From NCBI GenBank assembly GCA_963693285.1, contig OY848924.1, positions 5,167,842-5,231,841 of the forward strand: DNA of 64,000 bases, in the 5' to 3' direction. Within the stretch, counting starts at the first letter, position 1. Each line of letters starts with the position of its first letter. Positions 25,301 to 38,300 of the stretch are shown in pieces. The DNA is from Xestospongia muta. Its lineage: Eukaryota; Porifera; Demospongiae; Haplosclerida; Petrosiidae. A program made the translations under genes and the position numbers. The notes under the pieces are model-generated. The model was not told the origin of the DNA. It ran no database searches and saw nothing but the letters and a program-made list of their open reading frames with translations.

Positions 25301-28300
25301 TTGATGCTATGTGTCTACACAATACAATTTGAATAAAGTAATTTGAATTGATTTTGATGCTACATGGTTATACAATACAATGTAATGAAATAAATATTTA
25401 TTGCTTCAATAAGACATCTGTACAACTATAGAGCAATAGTACAACCTGTAAACTGCATTTGATGAATCAATTCATTGGTAGCTCCCTACTTTCAAACAGG
25501 ATATGGGGAATATAAATTTAATAATGAATAAGCAAACTGAGAGTATGAGTCATGCTAAAAATTACCTGCACTAATGTAAACTCACAGTGACTGTAGAGCT
25601 GGAAATGTGTAATAAGACAATGTTTTAAATGTAGACAGGGAATTATGATTTAATCTCCTATAAAATTGTAACCAGTGAACATACATAAGTATAGGACTTG
25701 TGTATTCTAGCGTTAGCTGTGACTAACATGCATTACAATTCACTTACAGTATACACAAAGAGGTACAATGTGACACCTCCTTTAACACATCATCAGTGAA
25801 GTAGTTGTGCTGCAAATTACTACAAGTAAAATGGTAATGTTCTCAAAAGAAAATTAAACATCTTTTGATATGAATTACTCCACAAACATAATCTCTAATT
25901 TTCAAAATTAACATATTCATATGCTACTACCAATTACATATTTACAGTGAATGGAGTCTGCTCAAACTATTGAAAGTCCCCTCAAAAATCTTTATCAGTT
26001 TATTATTCTGGAGGTTTCTGTAAAAATATAAAAGTGAAGAGTCATGTGTATTCATGATAACTAGTTGGTGTTTATGTAACATGCATGTTAAAGTTTAATC
26101 TATATCAGGTAGTAGTTGTACATTAATCATTCAGAAAGTCATGTCTTCTTCTGCTTGTTATCTGTTGGCATTTTCAACAATGTCTTCATTAAGTCTATCT
26201 ACACACACTATTAATTTAAAGTTGTACCATACCTAACTTTATATCTGTTGCACAAATTATGTATTAGAAAGGTATCAGAATGTTTTCATATTAAACCTGG
26301 ACCATACTCAAAATGGTGTAAAGTAAGAGGTTACACTATAATTATATTTACTTACAGAAGCGAAAGAGATCTACTGTGAATCAGAAAGTCCTTTGGAACA
26401 CTTATCAGTCCATTATTTGCAAGACTCCTACAAGTAGAAATTCAATAATAAAACATGGTTGGAAATAAACATTGTACAAGACACTACAAAAAAGTACATG
26501 ATTACAATATCATAGAATTGTTATTGATGGACTAAGTTAAATGATAAAGGCACATACAGTGTCTCTTGTTCGTGTTGTCATACATTACACATATTAACTG
26601 CTAATCAATTGACATCATCATGATGAGTTAATGACCTTTAACACTTATCTTTCTAGTCTGTGATGTTGTGAAGCTGACAGAGAGGTGTCATAAATTACTC
26701 AACTAAATAATGATAATCTGTGCTCAGACTTGTCTTAATAAGTGTCAACTCTAATTAGTGATAAAGTAATACAGTGACAATACCTTATAAATTCATAAGG
26801 TGGTTAATGACTGTAGCAAAAACATTAAAGAGAGTCTGCAAAGCTGTATACTAATGAGGCCATGTTAATAACAGACCCATCTGATGCTTCTCTATGTACT
26901 AACTCTTACAAAATCTAGACATCTGTTTTACACATTCTAATAATAATATAACTAAAATTCTATTATATTGTTTCGCTAATCACACTGTTCTGCTTAACAA
27001 TATCATTTTACCACTGGCTGGCTATGAATAACAAACTGAAGTCCTAACGTTTAGTATGCATGTACATTATGTAATGACATCTGCAATGTTTACTGATGAT
27101 AAATATATTTATAAAGTTGTTGCTACACCTATGATTAAAACAAATGGAACAGTATCATTAATACTAATATTATATTATATAGCTTAATTATAAATGAAAA
27201 GGGTCAACAGTACCCGTGCAAATGAGCTTAGGAAAACAATAAAACTTAGCAATGTAATATACTTTAAAGACAAATGTATTCAATACTGTAGAGCTTATAG
27301 TCTTTAGTCAAAGCACTATTACATACCTTTCAAAATCATTAATGATTGACCTAGCTATTATTTATGATGAAGTAAATGGTGACAGATAGAACAACATAGT
27401 CATTATAATGTGAGTACAACAAAACAAGTATACAAGCATCGTTTTGTGGATGGCATCACGTATACTATTAATTGGTAAAGTACATTATGACATCATATGA
27501 CCTCAGAGAAAAATTACATTCTTTAGCTCGAGAGAGTCAAGGTGGCAAGGCAACATTTATACTTTGTAGTATTATGAAAGTGTTAATAAATGTTCATAGC
27601 ATAGTATGAAGCAAGAGACATTCCAATTGGTCCACAAGATTGTGACATCACATGATGTAAGATAACTATGTCCTTACTACTCTTATTATGTAATATAATA
27701 TAAAGTGCTAATTTAATGTGTGATATTAGATGTCACGTAATATAGTCAATAAGTATTCATCATACTATATATAGATACTCAGGGTTTCCTGCATGCAGTG
27801 AAAGGCTAGATTATTGATAAGTATGCCTTTGATCTCTTAGTTTGTCCTGAATAAAGTAAACTTTAGCAAATATTTAAAAAAACAACCAAAAAGCAAACTT
27901 TAGAAAAGAATAAAGTAAACTTCATCATTAACTTAGTCTTTGATCTCCGCATTCACTTTCAAACTGCTCTAGATGCCTTGGGTATACCATCATTCTGCCC
28001 CTTTAATTGATCTCAACTTGTCTGTTCTTTTTGTGCTTGTAACAAATGATCTGGATTGCCAAACACTTAGTGTCAGGCAGCTAATCTGAACAGTGCAGCA
28101 AATCCCATCTTAGTTTATATGTATGTGTGTTGTTTGGTTTTGGCTAAGACTTAGCCTCGCACTCAGGTGTTTGTATGAGGATAGGCTAAAAATGTGATAA
28201 TTGCTTACTGGAAAACAGAACCACAGGTATGCAAGAGCACATGTTTAGCTGTGTCCACAAAGACTGGCAATGGAGTAATTTAAAAAAATATATTATTACG

Positions 28301-30408
28301 ACAATTGAAGTTTTCAAAACACATTCTTTTTGATTATTAGTTACTAAGCGTCTCATCTAATAAATATATTTTTAATTCCTCTATAAGGATTAAGCCATAA
28401 CTTTATTCGTAAATATGATAATGTAAGGTTAAGCATTAAGTTAGAGAGCTTTGATGGGTAAGTTATCCATTATATTACCATTTCAAGGACTCATGCTATA
28501 GATCAGCACCACAAACAACTGATATGAGGGAATAATAATTTGAACATTGCTTATTACAAAAATATGAAGTTAAGAGTTTGTGGTATGAGAATCAATATAA
28601 ACCACTATTAGCTATACAATTGTTATTCCTGCTTCACCATATACACTGATTAGATGTTGAAATAAGTACATAAAAGACTACTGGCAATCAAAAATTAAAT
28701 TACGAAACATATAACTATGATAACTAACAATGTGGAAAGGTGCTTCAAACCATACAGCAACTTCCTAGGTAGATATTCCAAATGATTGTTATCTAAAACT
28801 CTAAAGAAAAATATATTGAAATATCTTGTGTTATTCCATTAGTTGACAGTATGGAAGAGACATTATTTACAGGTACCTGTACTTATATTATCACTGGTAA
28901 TCAACTGTTTCAAAAAAGACTTATTATGAAAAATTATCAGTATGCCCAACAGCCATATAGTTGTTTTGGACCACATGTTGTGCATACAGGTATGTCGACT
29001 ACTACTTCTTTTATTCTATAATTGCATGTGATAATTTAAAGTGGTGAAAAAATTAAATCGCATCCTTTAACTGCCAATGCAAATAGCAACCAATGAGCTT
29101 CAATAAACCTAACCATGATGATTGATATGACTGATCATGCTTGAAGCTTCTCACTAACTTGCTTTTCTGTCAAAACTTCTACCATTCTATGGAAATAGTC
29201 TTCCACAGACACTGTTGCTAATTGTACGATCTTTGTAGCTCTAGTCATATCTCCTAGTGAAGTCATTGTCTTCCAAAACTACTATAAAATGATTTTTTCA
29301 ACTTCAATCTTGTTTCTTCCTTTAAATACATTCTCCTTACATATCTTACAAACTGCCATGGAATCAATAGTAAATAAACTCCAAACATGACTGGATATAG
29401 TAGCCACTTTCATTTTTGCAAAACATGTGCATTCCAAGTGTGCATGTGTATTAGTATAAGATCAGTACTTAGTTGCACACAATAGTGATATTATCAGGTA
29501 TAGTTAAAAATCAAAATATTTGCAACCTTAATTACTATCATATTTATATAAGATAAACTAAAAAGTAAATATCAATTATAGCATGACTTACAGGTATTTC
29601 AAGGATATTAAACCATGAAATGCATCCTCTGGAATAAAGCTTATTTGGTTGTTTGAGAGAATTCTGTGGTAAAATAAAACAAAATAAGATTAGCACAAGT
29701 TGGAGAATGTTCTAAATTATACTTGGGTAATATTAGCAGACCATTAACAGTGAAGAAACTAGGTGTCAGCTAAGCTTCTTTTCAAAATCAAGAATACTAT
29801 GACCTTGTCACTACTACACATTGAAAAACTATTGCTGTTAAATTTTAAATTGACAGCATATCAGTTAACAATTCAGTTAACAATTTCTCAAACAGGTACA
29901 TACCACATCATATTTCATCATAATTATTATAATCTCAATAACAGATTCAAAAGATGAATTCATCATAACAGTGAACTTACTTACAAGTAAGTGAGTTGCT
30001 GAAGATTCTGAAAGTCTTTTGATGACACTTTCACAATATTGTTGCTACCAAGATACCTAAATGACAGAAACCACACCCAGTCACATTACACACTGAGAAC
30101 AATGCTCTATTGTTTAAAAAGTCACAATACATGTGTACAAGTGTAGGATTATTTTGAGTTTATAACTATTAATTGGTATGTTTTTAAAACAATTTAAGAC
30201 ATGACGCAGTGGATTGAGTGTCTTACAATCGTATAGTGTTCATTGGTACTAAAGGTATTGTTTTAAGGTGTCGTGAGGAACAGTCAACGATTCTTGTCGG
30301 ATTAGAACAATAACATGATGGTGGGCACCAAAAGCTCTCTACAGTAGCACTCAAGGGAATAAGAAGTGCAATTACAGTACAGGATATCGTACAACAAAGT
30401 ACTTTCAT
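19340..30408 (-). CDS. secreted LRR protein with LRRNT, 11 LRRs, LRRCT
   Basis: Sixteen exons: 30227-30408, 29985-30056, 29592-29663, 28729-28800, 26356-26427, 25946-26017, 25748-25819, 25586-25657, 24990-25061, 24763-24831, 23847-23918, 23607-23678, 21302-21485, 20791-20916, 19769-19882, 19340-19405. They give 486 residues. Residues 1-25 form a signal peptide. Next is a Cys-rich LRRNT cap (CPPSCYC...VDC), then eleven leucine-rich repeats (about 61-323), each on its own exon of 72 nt (one of 69), all with the same phase. An LRRCT cap with FSCSC...NWAKQQ...LQC follows (324-385). The tail ends in a heptad-like helix (about 445-475). There is no transmembrane helix, so it is probably secreted. 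The last intron uses a GC-AG donor (AAAG|GCAAGT); without it the protein ends two residues after that exon. LRR ectodomains of this kind bind extracellular partners; the ligand is unknown. It shares a 149-bp promoter with PDE7. Confidence 0.85.
22178..22443. repeat. dispersed repeat family A, copy 1
   Basis: About 265 bp inside an LRR-gene intron, closely similar to 24360-24616. Both contain AGCAAACATATTGCATCAT, then ATTAACCAATCAGAA, AAATAAGGATTGCT, AATAAGCAGTTCC and ATGATGTCA. No coding capacity is seen. Probably a short non-autonomous element. Confidence 0.85.
24205..24616. repeat. dispersed repeat family A, copy 2, with internal triplication
   Basis: Second copy of the element seen at 22178-22443. 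Here its first part, about 75 bp ending in ATTAACCAATCAGAA, is present three times in tandem (about 24205, 24279 and 24357). The rest of the element follows once. Confidence 0.85.
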
Positions 30409-30557
30409 GACTTCGACAATCCAGAGGGTCCGGGGGTTTACTGCATTTTGTCATCGTGACTCTACATGACGTATTGTATACAACGTTTGTGCTATAAAAG
30501 CGAGATGGCTTTTACACCTTCACCTAAACTATTGCGTAATTTCAAATCGGTCAAGCT
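30409..30557. promoter_or_regulatory. 149-bp bidirectional promoter (LRR gene / PDE7)
   Basis: The start codons of two divergent genes lie only 149 bp apart, so both promoters must sit here or inside first exons. It contains a TATA box facing PDE7 (30493-30500) and a TGACGTAT half-CRE-like site (30467-30474). Confidence 0.7.
30493..30500 (+). promoter_or_regulatory. TATA box of PDE7
   Basis: TATAAAAG, 57 bp before the PDE7 start codon. This is suitable spacing for a short 5' UTR. It is a sequence match only. Confidence 0.6.
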
Positions 30558-33500
30558 ATGGCTACAGTAACTACAAGCTATATGCCTATACCAAGTGCAG
30601 CCCCGCTGTTACAAATGGAATCTTTTCATCCTGCGCTGAGGAACTTTGACTTTGATAGCATCAGCGAGCTTCCTAGACTTCCATTGGATCAACAGGTTCC
30701 TTCTGCCGTGTTGTCTCGACGCCGACATGCTATTAGCAACGGTGGCGAGTCGCCCTACAATTCTCGACCAAGAATGAAGAGAAGAGGTGCTATAAGCTAT
30801 GACAGAAGTGATGCATGTGCTCTGTACATTAGGTATCTTGGTAAGTTTTATTATGACCAAAAACCGCAAGTCTAAATCAATCTTTTAGGGGATGCTTTAG
30901 CTAAAAGAGAAAATGTAGCCTGCCAACAGGATTTGCCAGAACTACCTAGCAACGAATGTAAGTATTGTTTATATTGTAGGCATTTCTAGACTACTTTTTG
31001 CTTTAATTCTGTGTGTATGTTTGTGTATGCAATTATAATTCCCTAATAATCCAACAATGCATTATTAATAGCAGATGGTTGACTCCCCCTAATTGTATTG
31101 CCTTTCTAAAAATTGAATTTTAACTTTGGTGTTAGTAGACTTCATTACTTTCTTTCTGGTTTCAGTGGCTAAGCTATCAATTGCTCGTCGTCATGGCAGA
31201 CGAGGTTCTATTAAATATGCTACCACTTCAAATTGCTTTAAGGAGTTATTGAAGGGTTCAGTCATTGAATGCATAGGAGTAGAAGAAGATCATGTGGATG
31301 TTAAGGTATGAGATTGGTGTACATTGATGTTGAAAATAATATTTAAAACTTATATACAAGTTGTTAACATCACACATGAAGTAAGAACAGATAAAATCAT
31401 TTGTGGTTAACAGGTGATGACATAATTCCTGACTATGTATTCAGCTTGCACACATAGTATTAGTTAATTTGTTGAACCTATATCCTTTATTTATGACAAC
31501 ACTCGATCTGGTATCCTTAACTGTCATGCTACTATGTGAACCAATTGTGTTATAGTAAATATTAACTAGTCAATTAGCCGAGTTTTAAAATGTTAATATA
31601 ATTTATTCTTGTTACGACAACTAAAGTTATTGTGACATGTCTGGTTTGTTTTTTGTAGGATATCCTCAAAAATGTGGACAGTTGGGACTTTGACATCTTT
31701 GCTTTTCGAAGGATAACTAAAGGTATGTAATAACATATCAAACTATTAGAATTAAAAATTGGTCATAGAATTTACGTGTACCATGTAAGGTAATAGAACA
31801 GTATTGGTTTACTGAATGGAGAATAAATTTATATTTTCCAATTGTTATTGTTAACAGTGTAACTTTAGAATGTAATAGGACATCGCACTATGCAAATACT
31901 ATCATTTTGTGTTTATTGTCAAACAGCATCATCGTATTGAATTCATAAGCTTTCACTTTGTTTGAAATAACAGACTTGCTTAAAATAGAATTTTAGTGCA
32001 AAGTAATAAATCTAAATTGATCCATTAAAAAGTAAATTATGTGGTGAATAATGTATAATAATGTATCTTACTTATTTTATAAATAATAGAACTTCCTGAT
32101 TGATTTAGTATATACTAATCTACATAAGCCATATATACTTAGTTCCTGTTCTCATTGTGTAATTATTATGTCATCTGAACCTACACAGTTCTATTTTAAG
32201 AGTAATATTTTATGATTCTGAATAGGTCGTCCTTTGCTTCACTTGGGCCTACATTTATTTCAAAAACATCATTTAATTGAACATTTTGATTTAAATGTCC
32301 TCAAATTGCACAAGTTTCTGACACAAGTTGAAGATAATTATCATCCTGAAAACTCATACCATAACTCTACCCATGCTGCAGATGTAGCTCAAGCCCTTCA
32401 CTGTTTGATATCTGACTGCACTGTAAGTGATTTTTCTGATGAATGCATGTTATGATTCCCTGACACGAGTGTCTTAAAGACTGATTATTGTGTTACAGTA
32501 GGCATGTAGAGTTCATTGATTGACCTAGGTCAAATTACTTGACCAACTGAATGATAGCTTTACCTATGAATGCTGGAGTAACTTGAACTAAAGTAACTCT
32601 AAACACTGACATCACAAGTCATTTGTTTGAGATACTTAGTTTTATTGTCTCTTTCTCTCCTTTTTCAGATTTATAACTCACTCTCTCCTGTTGAACTTCT
32701 TTCATTATTTTTGGCCGCAATTTGTCATGATCTTGATCACCCAGGTGTCAATCAGGCTTACCTTGTCAATACTTCTAGTTACTTAGCAACCATTCATGGA
32801 GTAAGTTATAAGTCATTATAATACACTGGATATTAAATTATTGATAACCAAATATGTAAACTGAAAGGAAATCATGTGACAACTTCTTCCTCCCTTTTAC
32901 AGACTCACAGTCTACTGGAAAGACATCACTGCTTCTCATCCAGAGCCATTTTAAAAGAATCTGGTCTGTTAGATCATTTATCTTTGTCACAGAGACAAGA
33001 AATTGTATCTCTCATTGAGGACCTAATTCTAGCAACTGATGTGAGCAGACATAAAGATTTCATGAATCAGTTTGAAGAGATGCTTGTTTCTGATCATATG
33101 ATTGATTTATCCAATGGAGCGGAGAGACACTTTCTCTTAATGGTGGGTTTATATCATGTATTCTAGGATAATAATATGGCACTATATATTGCTTAAGAAT
33201 TATTACTTTATGTTAGTTGTAGGTATGTATTAATTTCTGTCTTGAAAACCACATGACATTTGTCTTGTCCACAGATGGCCATTAAGACTGCTGATATTAG
33301 TAATCCAGCACGATCTTTAAACTTAAGTCGACAATGGAGTAAACACATCATGGAAGAGTTCTTCCAGCAAGGAGACTTAGAGAGACATCGTAACCTACCA
33401 ATATCTCAGCTGTGTGATCGATATAGCACACCCATTCCTAAGGCACAATCTTGTTTCTTTGAATTTGTTGCCCTCCCTCTTTTCAAGGCTTGGTCACAGT

Positions 33501-33616
33501 TTGTACGTTCACCACTTTCTGTTCAGTTGTGTCGCAATATTGTTACTAATAAGTCATATTGGGATGAGCAAACTCTCTCTTCTTCATCTTCAGACTCTGA
33601 TGGAGAATCTTTGTGA
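30558..33616 (+). CDS. PDE7: PDE7-type cAMP phosphodiesterase
   Basis: Eight exons: 30558-30840, 30889-30957, 31166-31305, 31659-31722, 32226-32422, 32669-32800, 32903-33142, 33275-33616. They give 488 residues, close to human PDE7A (about 480). PDE7 enzymes hydrolyse cAMP to 5'-AMP and are insensitive to rolipram. The N-terminal hallmark RRGAISYD precedes LYIRYLG, as in PDE7A. The catalytic domain carries the metal-binding motif HN-x2-H-x2-D (H231, H235, D238), HDLDHPGVNQ (H271, D272), the second metal aspartate in KTADISNP (D382) and the nucleotide-gripping glutamine Q433. All expected catalytic residues are present. The C-terminus ends with a Ser-rich acidic tail. It faces the LRR gene across a short shared promoter and converges on the sarcoglycan gene with 234 bp between stop codons. 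A cAMP-response-like half site in its promoter hints at feedback, which is inference. Confidence 0.95.
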
Positions 33617-33850
33617 CTAATGTGCTTTTGTCTCTTTACCATTAATTTTTTTATTGTGTAATTTGTTTATTTATGTGTCATTGAATTATGTCCTTGTTCT
33701 TCATTTATCTTTTCTTTCTCTATACATTATTAAAAGATTTTATTTATCTTTTTATTAATCTATTGTGATTACCAAAATAGTTTTTGCTAAAACATGTTAA
33801 TTTAAGGAACCAAATGTGTATAATATTGTACGTGTGTAACTGTAAAAGTA
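33617..33850. other. shared 3' intergenic region, PDE7 and sarcoglycan
   Basis: 234 bp between two convergent stop codons. ATTAAA at 33728-33733 suits PDE7. AATAAA on the minus strand at 33751-33756 (and again at 33739-33744) suits the sarcoglycan gene. If used, the two transcripts would meet or slightly overlap. Confidence 0.5.
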
Positions 33851-35217
33851 CTATATGGTCTCACAAAAATTTTCAGAGGTCAAGCAGCCTTGTGGATTGG
33901 TGTGGTTAGCCAAACTTCGATATAACTTTCCTGATGGACAGATGCACAAATGGTAGACATCATCAGATAACGGATTTCCCATTTGTGTAGACAAAGGAAG
34001 AGACTCAAATAGAACAGATCCAGCTGAAATACTAATCTGTTGTGCATGAGTATATTAATAAAAATGAATAAGGTTTGCATACCATTCCATTATAAGAGCT
34101 TAATGTCAAATTTTCTCCAGTTAAAAGATCTATAGAACTGTCTCTAGAATCCAGTAGTAATGTGTCATCAGCTGCTAGGGAGATATCACCCCGGAATGAC
34201 TCTAATTGAATACCATTATTGTTCAGATCTGTCACTTGACCAGTTTCAAGATCCTTAAGAAGTGAAACTCCTTGAGACCCTTCAAAATATAATGAAGATG
34301 AACCAACAGACACCTCTCCATTAGATTGCACAGAAAACAGTGGATTCACATTTGGTCTATTATAGTAATAATTAATGTGAAATCAACCAGTATATACAGT
34401 ACAAACCTGGCATTTGAATATACACTGAATTCCTGTGACGACATTTTAATATGAGATGATGATACTTCCAGCACACTTCCTTGTGTTCTCATTGTAACAT
34501 CTTGGTGTGATCGAATTTGTAACTGATCATTCTATAACAATAAAATCAGAACACATTTTGTAACAGTTGGGAACACATGACTATGCAGAAATTCTACTGG
34601 ATTGCTTAATGATAAATTTAACATATGAAAGGATAAAGAAACACATACACTAGTTGGTCAGTTTGATTGTGGAACTGCTGCTGTCTGCAGCTTCATAGTT
34701 TTAATGCATACCTGGGATACAAGAGTGAAAACATACCTTATCTGTAGAAATACCATTGGTATAAAGAGTATTTAGAAATTCAGATACTCCCTGAGCTTGC
34801 AATCCATTCTCTGTAATCCTAACACTGCCCATTCCATCCTATAATAATATACAACAATTCATTAAATGACTAGACTCCTCATCTAAAAGACTGAAACTAA
34901 AGTTGCCTTAATTTATCCTAATAGCATATGGTAGAATTCAGGCTGAGCCTGAGAGCTATGTTTTACATGGATGAGGGTTGGCATTTACAATGTTAAACCT
35001 CAGTACTGCTAGGATCCACACAGTTAATGATAAGTTCACTAATATAAGAACAATCAGCAATAAAAGAATGCAATAGAGGCATCTTTTCCTCCAGCCATAA
35101 ATACCAACAGGAATATTGTCAGAAATCCTGCATAGAAAGAGAAGCAAAAGAATGTTAAGTTGTTTACAAAAACCAAGGTGATCAATGTAAGGCCACTCAC
35201 TTGTTGCTCTCCATCAT
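33851..35217 (-). CDS. SGCD-like: sarcoglycan, gamma/delta/zeta type
   Basis: Six exons: 35201-35217, 34989-35127, 34737-34838, 34407-34531, 34083-34356, 33851-34036. They give 280 residues (human delta-sarcoglycan: about 289). This is a type II membrane glycoprotein of the sarcoglycan-dystroglycan complex, which links cytoskeleton and matrix. Seen: a short cytoplasmic N-terminus with the family signature [12 protein letters not shown] (13-24), one transmembrane helix (about 23-48), a beta-rich extracellular region with the family-like ENGLQAQG and [12 protein letters not shown], and a C-terminal Cys cluster (C250, C252, C270, C277) in the family spacing CxCPSGKLY...C...C. The first coding exon is tiny (17 nt) with two consecutive Met codons; I chose the first. 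The gamma, delta and zeta paralogues split in vertebrates, so a pre-duplication member is expected here. Confidence 0.93.
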
Positions 35218-35374
35218 CGAGCTACACCCACCACGCCTCTTTTTGGTATTTTAGGCACTTACTATAATTCATTACTTTGATATGGGTGTGGTCTAAATAA
35301 GTTGTCCTTATGAGCACGTAACGCCTTCTGAGTATGTACTGTCATATAATATAATTGATACAGCAGAAGGATTA
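35218..35374. promoter_or_regulatory. 157-bp bidirectional promoter (sarcoglycan / dioxygenase)
   Basis: Head-to-head start codons are separated by 157 bp. No strong TATA box is seen for the sarcoglycan side. ATATAATATAA at about 35345-35355 is AT-rich but not a clear TATA box. Confidence 0.5.
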
Positions 35375-38300
35375 ATGCTTTCGCGGTATTTTTTCCAGAC
35401 CTTGACGCTTCGATGGACTAGAACTGTATGCTCCGTCACCAATGTCAGAGTCAGTTCTGATGGTAGAAGCCTTCAACTACTCACAGAAAGTGGAAACAGT
35501 GCCAATTATGACGTCATGTGGCTACGCCACAACTGTCAGTGTTGTTCATGTCGGTCTAGTAGTGGACAGAAGATGGTTAGTGGAAAGGATTTACACAAGG
35601 ATATGACAATAGGAAATGCTTCACTCAATGGTGAGTGATACTATCCCCACGTTTCCCCGTAAACACTTGTGTTGCTGACCCCATAGTTCACTTCCTAAAC
35701 CCTAGACTATGGCATACCCCAGGAAGCCTTTGAAATATATGAAATTTGTATCCTGTGAAAATTTCTTGCTATATGGTAACAATATAAAAGTGTACCGTAA
35801 ATATACCACTCCCACAATCACCAGAACATTTTGACACAAATGGCACACCACACTAGACCTTATAAATCTGTTACTTTAATGAGGTTAGTAAGCCTCATTT
35901 CACCTACACTTAAAAGAAGCAAACCCCGCATTAACTCCACCAATTTATTATTACTGTTCTGTTCCCATGTTTTTTAAAGAGGTCCTCCAGTTGAGATATG
36001 TAATCCTTTTTTGTGATGAGTTTCACAGTTAAGTAGGGTTTTGCCCAAACCATTAAAGTACAATTGCAGATAAACACCCAGATTTACAGTAACTTTCTTC
36101 TGATTTGACATCTCCGACAATTTGATTACTATTTCATTCTTATATTTTACATAGATTCACAACTTCTTGTGAAATGGAACAGAAATGACATACCAATTCA
36201 TAGTGGCTATTTTGATACTTCATGGCTAATTAATAATAGATATGACAGAAAGAGACTTGAATATGATAGACAACAATCTGTTCCTAACCATTCAACAGTA
36301 TGTTTTTAATTTTTTCTGTATTATGTATATAACCAAGTTGATTTTGTAGGCAACACTACCTACATTGCAATACAAAGATGTTATGGAATCTCATGAAGGA
36401 TTATGGAGGTAACATATTGTGTTGGCATAATGGTTACCTCATTTTCTAATGTAGTGTAATCATGTTAGTTGTGCTAGTACATGTAATTTATATGTAGATA
36501 CCATTACAATGTAGCCATCATTTAATGATTTTATCACATCACAATTGAGATTTTGTTTTATGTAATTATGACTTCCATTTTTGAAAATTATCACTTCAAA
36601 ATAGGCACCGTATCGCTATCTATCTAAAGATAGTCACAGTGATTTCTTGAACCAATCTTCGATTTATAGTTGTTAAACTTTTCTGTGTCATGTTGCTTGC
36701 CTTAAGTGCTGACAATAATGTTGTCATTGAGTTAAGTTAATACTTGTTTTACAGAATTAATCTCCATAAAATAAAATAAAAGTTCAATGTAAAGTCAAGC
36801 GTAAATAACCCGAATAAGTATTGTTACAGTGCACATTTATGGATATAATTGAGTAGTCCTGTGCAATGTTTATTTAATGCATGTGACTTGAAATGTATGT
36901 GTGCTGCACACCTGGGTATTGTTCACATGCCATGAAGGTATGTACACCTCTTTGTATGTATCATGTAGTCCTTTTTTTATGTTGTCACTGTGTAACATAC
37001 ATTCCAGGTTTGCTTACTCCCTTTTTATAAACTTGATTATATAAAATACATCCAAATTGTTAAATAAGGTGTATTCTAAAACAGTAAGAAACAAAAATCT
37101 ACAACGATTAATGTACAGCATGAGTGGAACTGATGTTGTTCCTCTAGTTGGTTGCATTATCTCAACTACACTGGTATTTGTCTTATTTCTGGTGTTCCAA
37201 CTGCTGAAGAAAACACAGTGAAGGTCTATAATTATCTGAAGTACTCTACCTTACTAATGTTTCCTTTACTAGGTTGCCCATAGGATCTCACATATTCAAA
37301 CAACACTGTATGGAGATGTAAGCTAGCAAACATATTCATATGCATTTGACTCTCCTATGATTGATAATCTGTGCAAATCACCATTATTAGATTTACACTA
37401 ATTAACTTTGAGGCTATTTTATGCGTTTTGTTCTAAATACGGACTCAATATTATCTGTTGATTTGTAGCTAAGTTTGTCTATTTTATCTTGTATACCTAA
37501 CTGATCAGGATGAGATAGATATGTGTCCTGTCATCAGTTGGTTTATTTTTGAATAATTTTTATGTATGAATATAGATTTAATAAACCTTATTCTAGCTCA
37601 CACTACATATTAATCACTGCCTTGATTAAATTGCTGATGGTAATGTATGACTTGTCTTGATATAGCTGTTTGATGTTACTATTGAGAAAAATCTAACCAA
37701 CATAGCATACAGTGAAGTTGGTCTTGAAATGCATATGGACCTATTATATTATCAGTCTCCTCCAGGATTACAAATATTACACTGTCTAAGGTGAGAGCTC
37801 TATTGTGTATGTATTTAATAGCATAATATTTTTTGTTAAACAAGATTATGAAAACTTTGTAAGATCTTTTGGCAGCTTATAAATACACCACACCTCAGTG
37901 ACTTAAGTGCCCCCCCTCTTATTACTGATATTGTTATGAAATGTTAAGGTGTTTTTTTCTCTTAGGAATGACCCATGTGTTGAAGGTGGTGAGAGTACTT
38001 TGCTAGATGGATATGCTGTAGTGTCAGAGTTAAGAGAAAAGTACCCAAAGCAGTTTCAAACTCTTACCAAAGTCCAAGTCCCCTTTCAAAAAATCCATTT
38101 TGAAAGGTAAATAAGAATATATATTGAACTCTTTTCAGCACTTCATGAATAGTTATTAACCAAAGTTGTTCCACCTTCTCTTTGATGTGTCAAGAATGCC
38201 ATATTAGTCATGTTGAAAGAGAGCCAATTTGTCTACATCTTTTTTGATCCTATTTTCTGGTTAGACTTACACACCACAATTTTGACAGTGTAACCAAATG

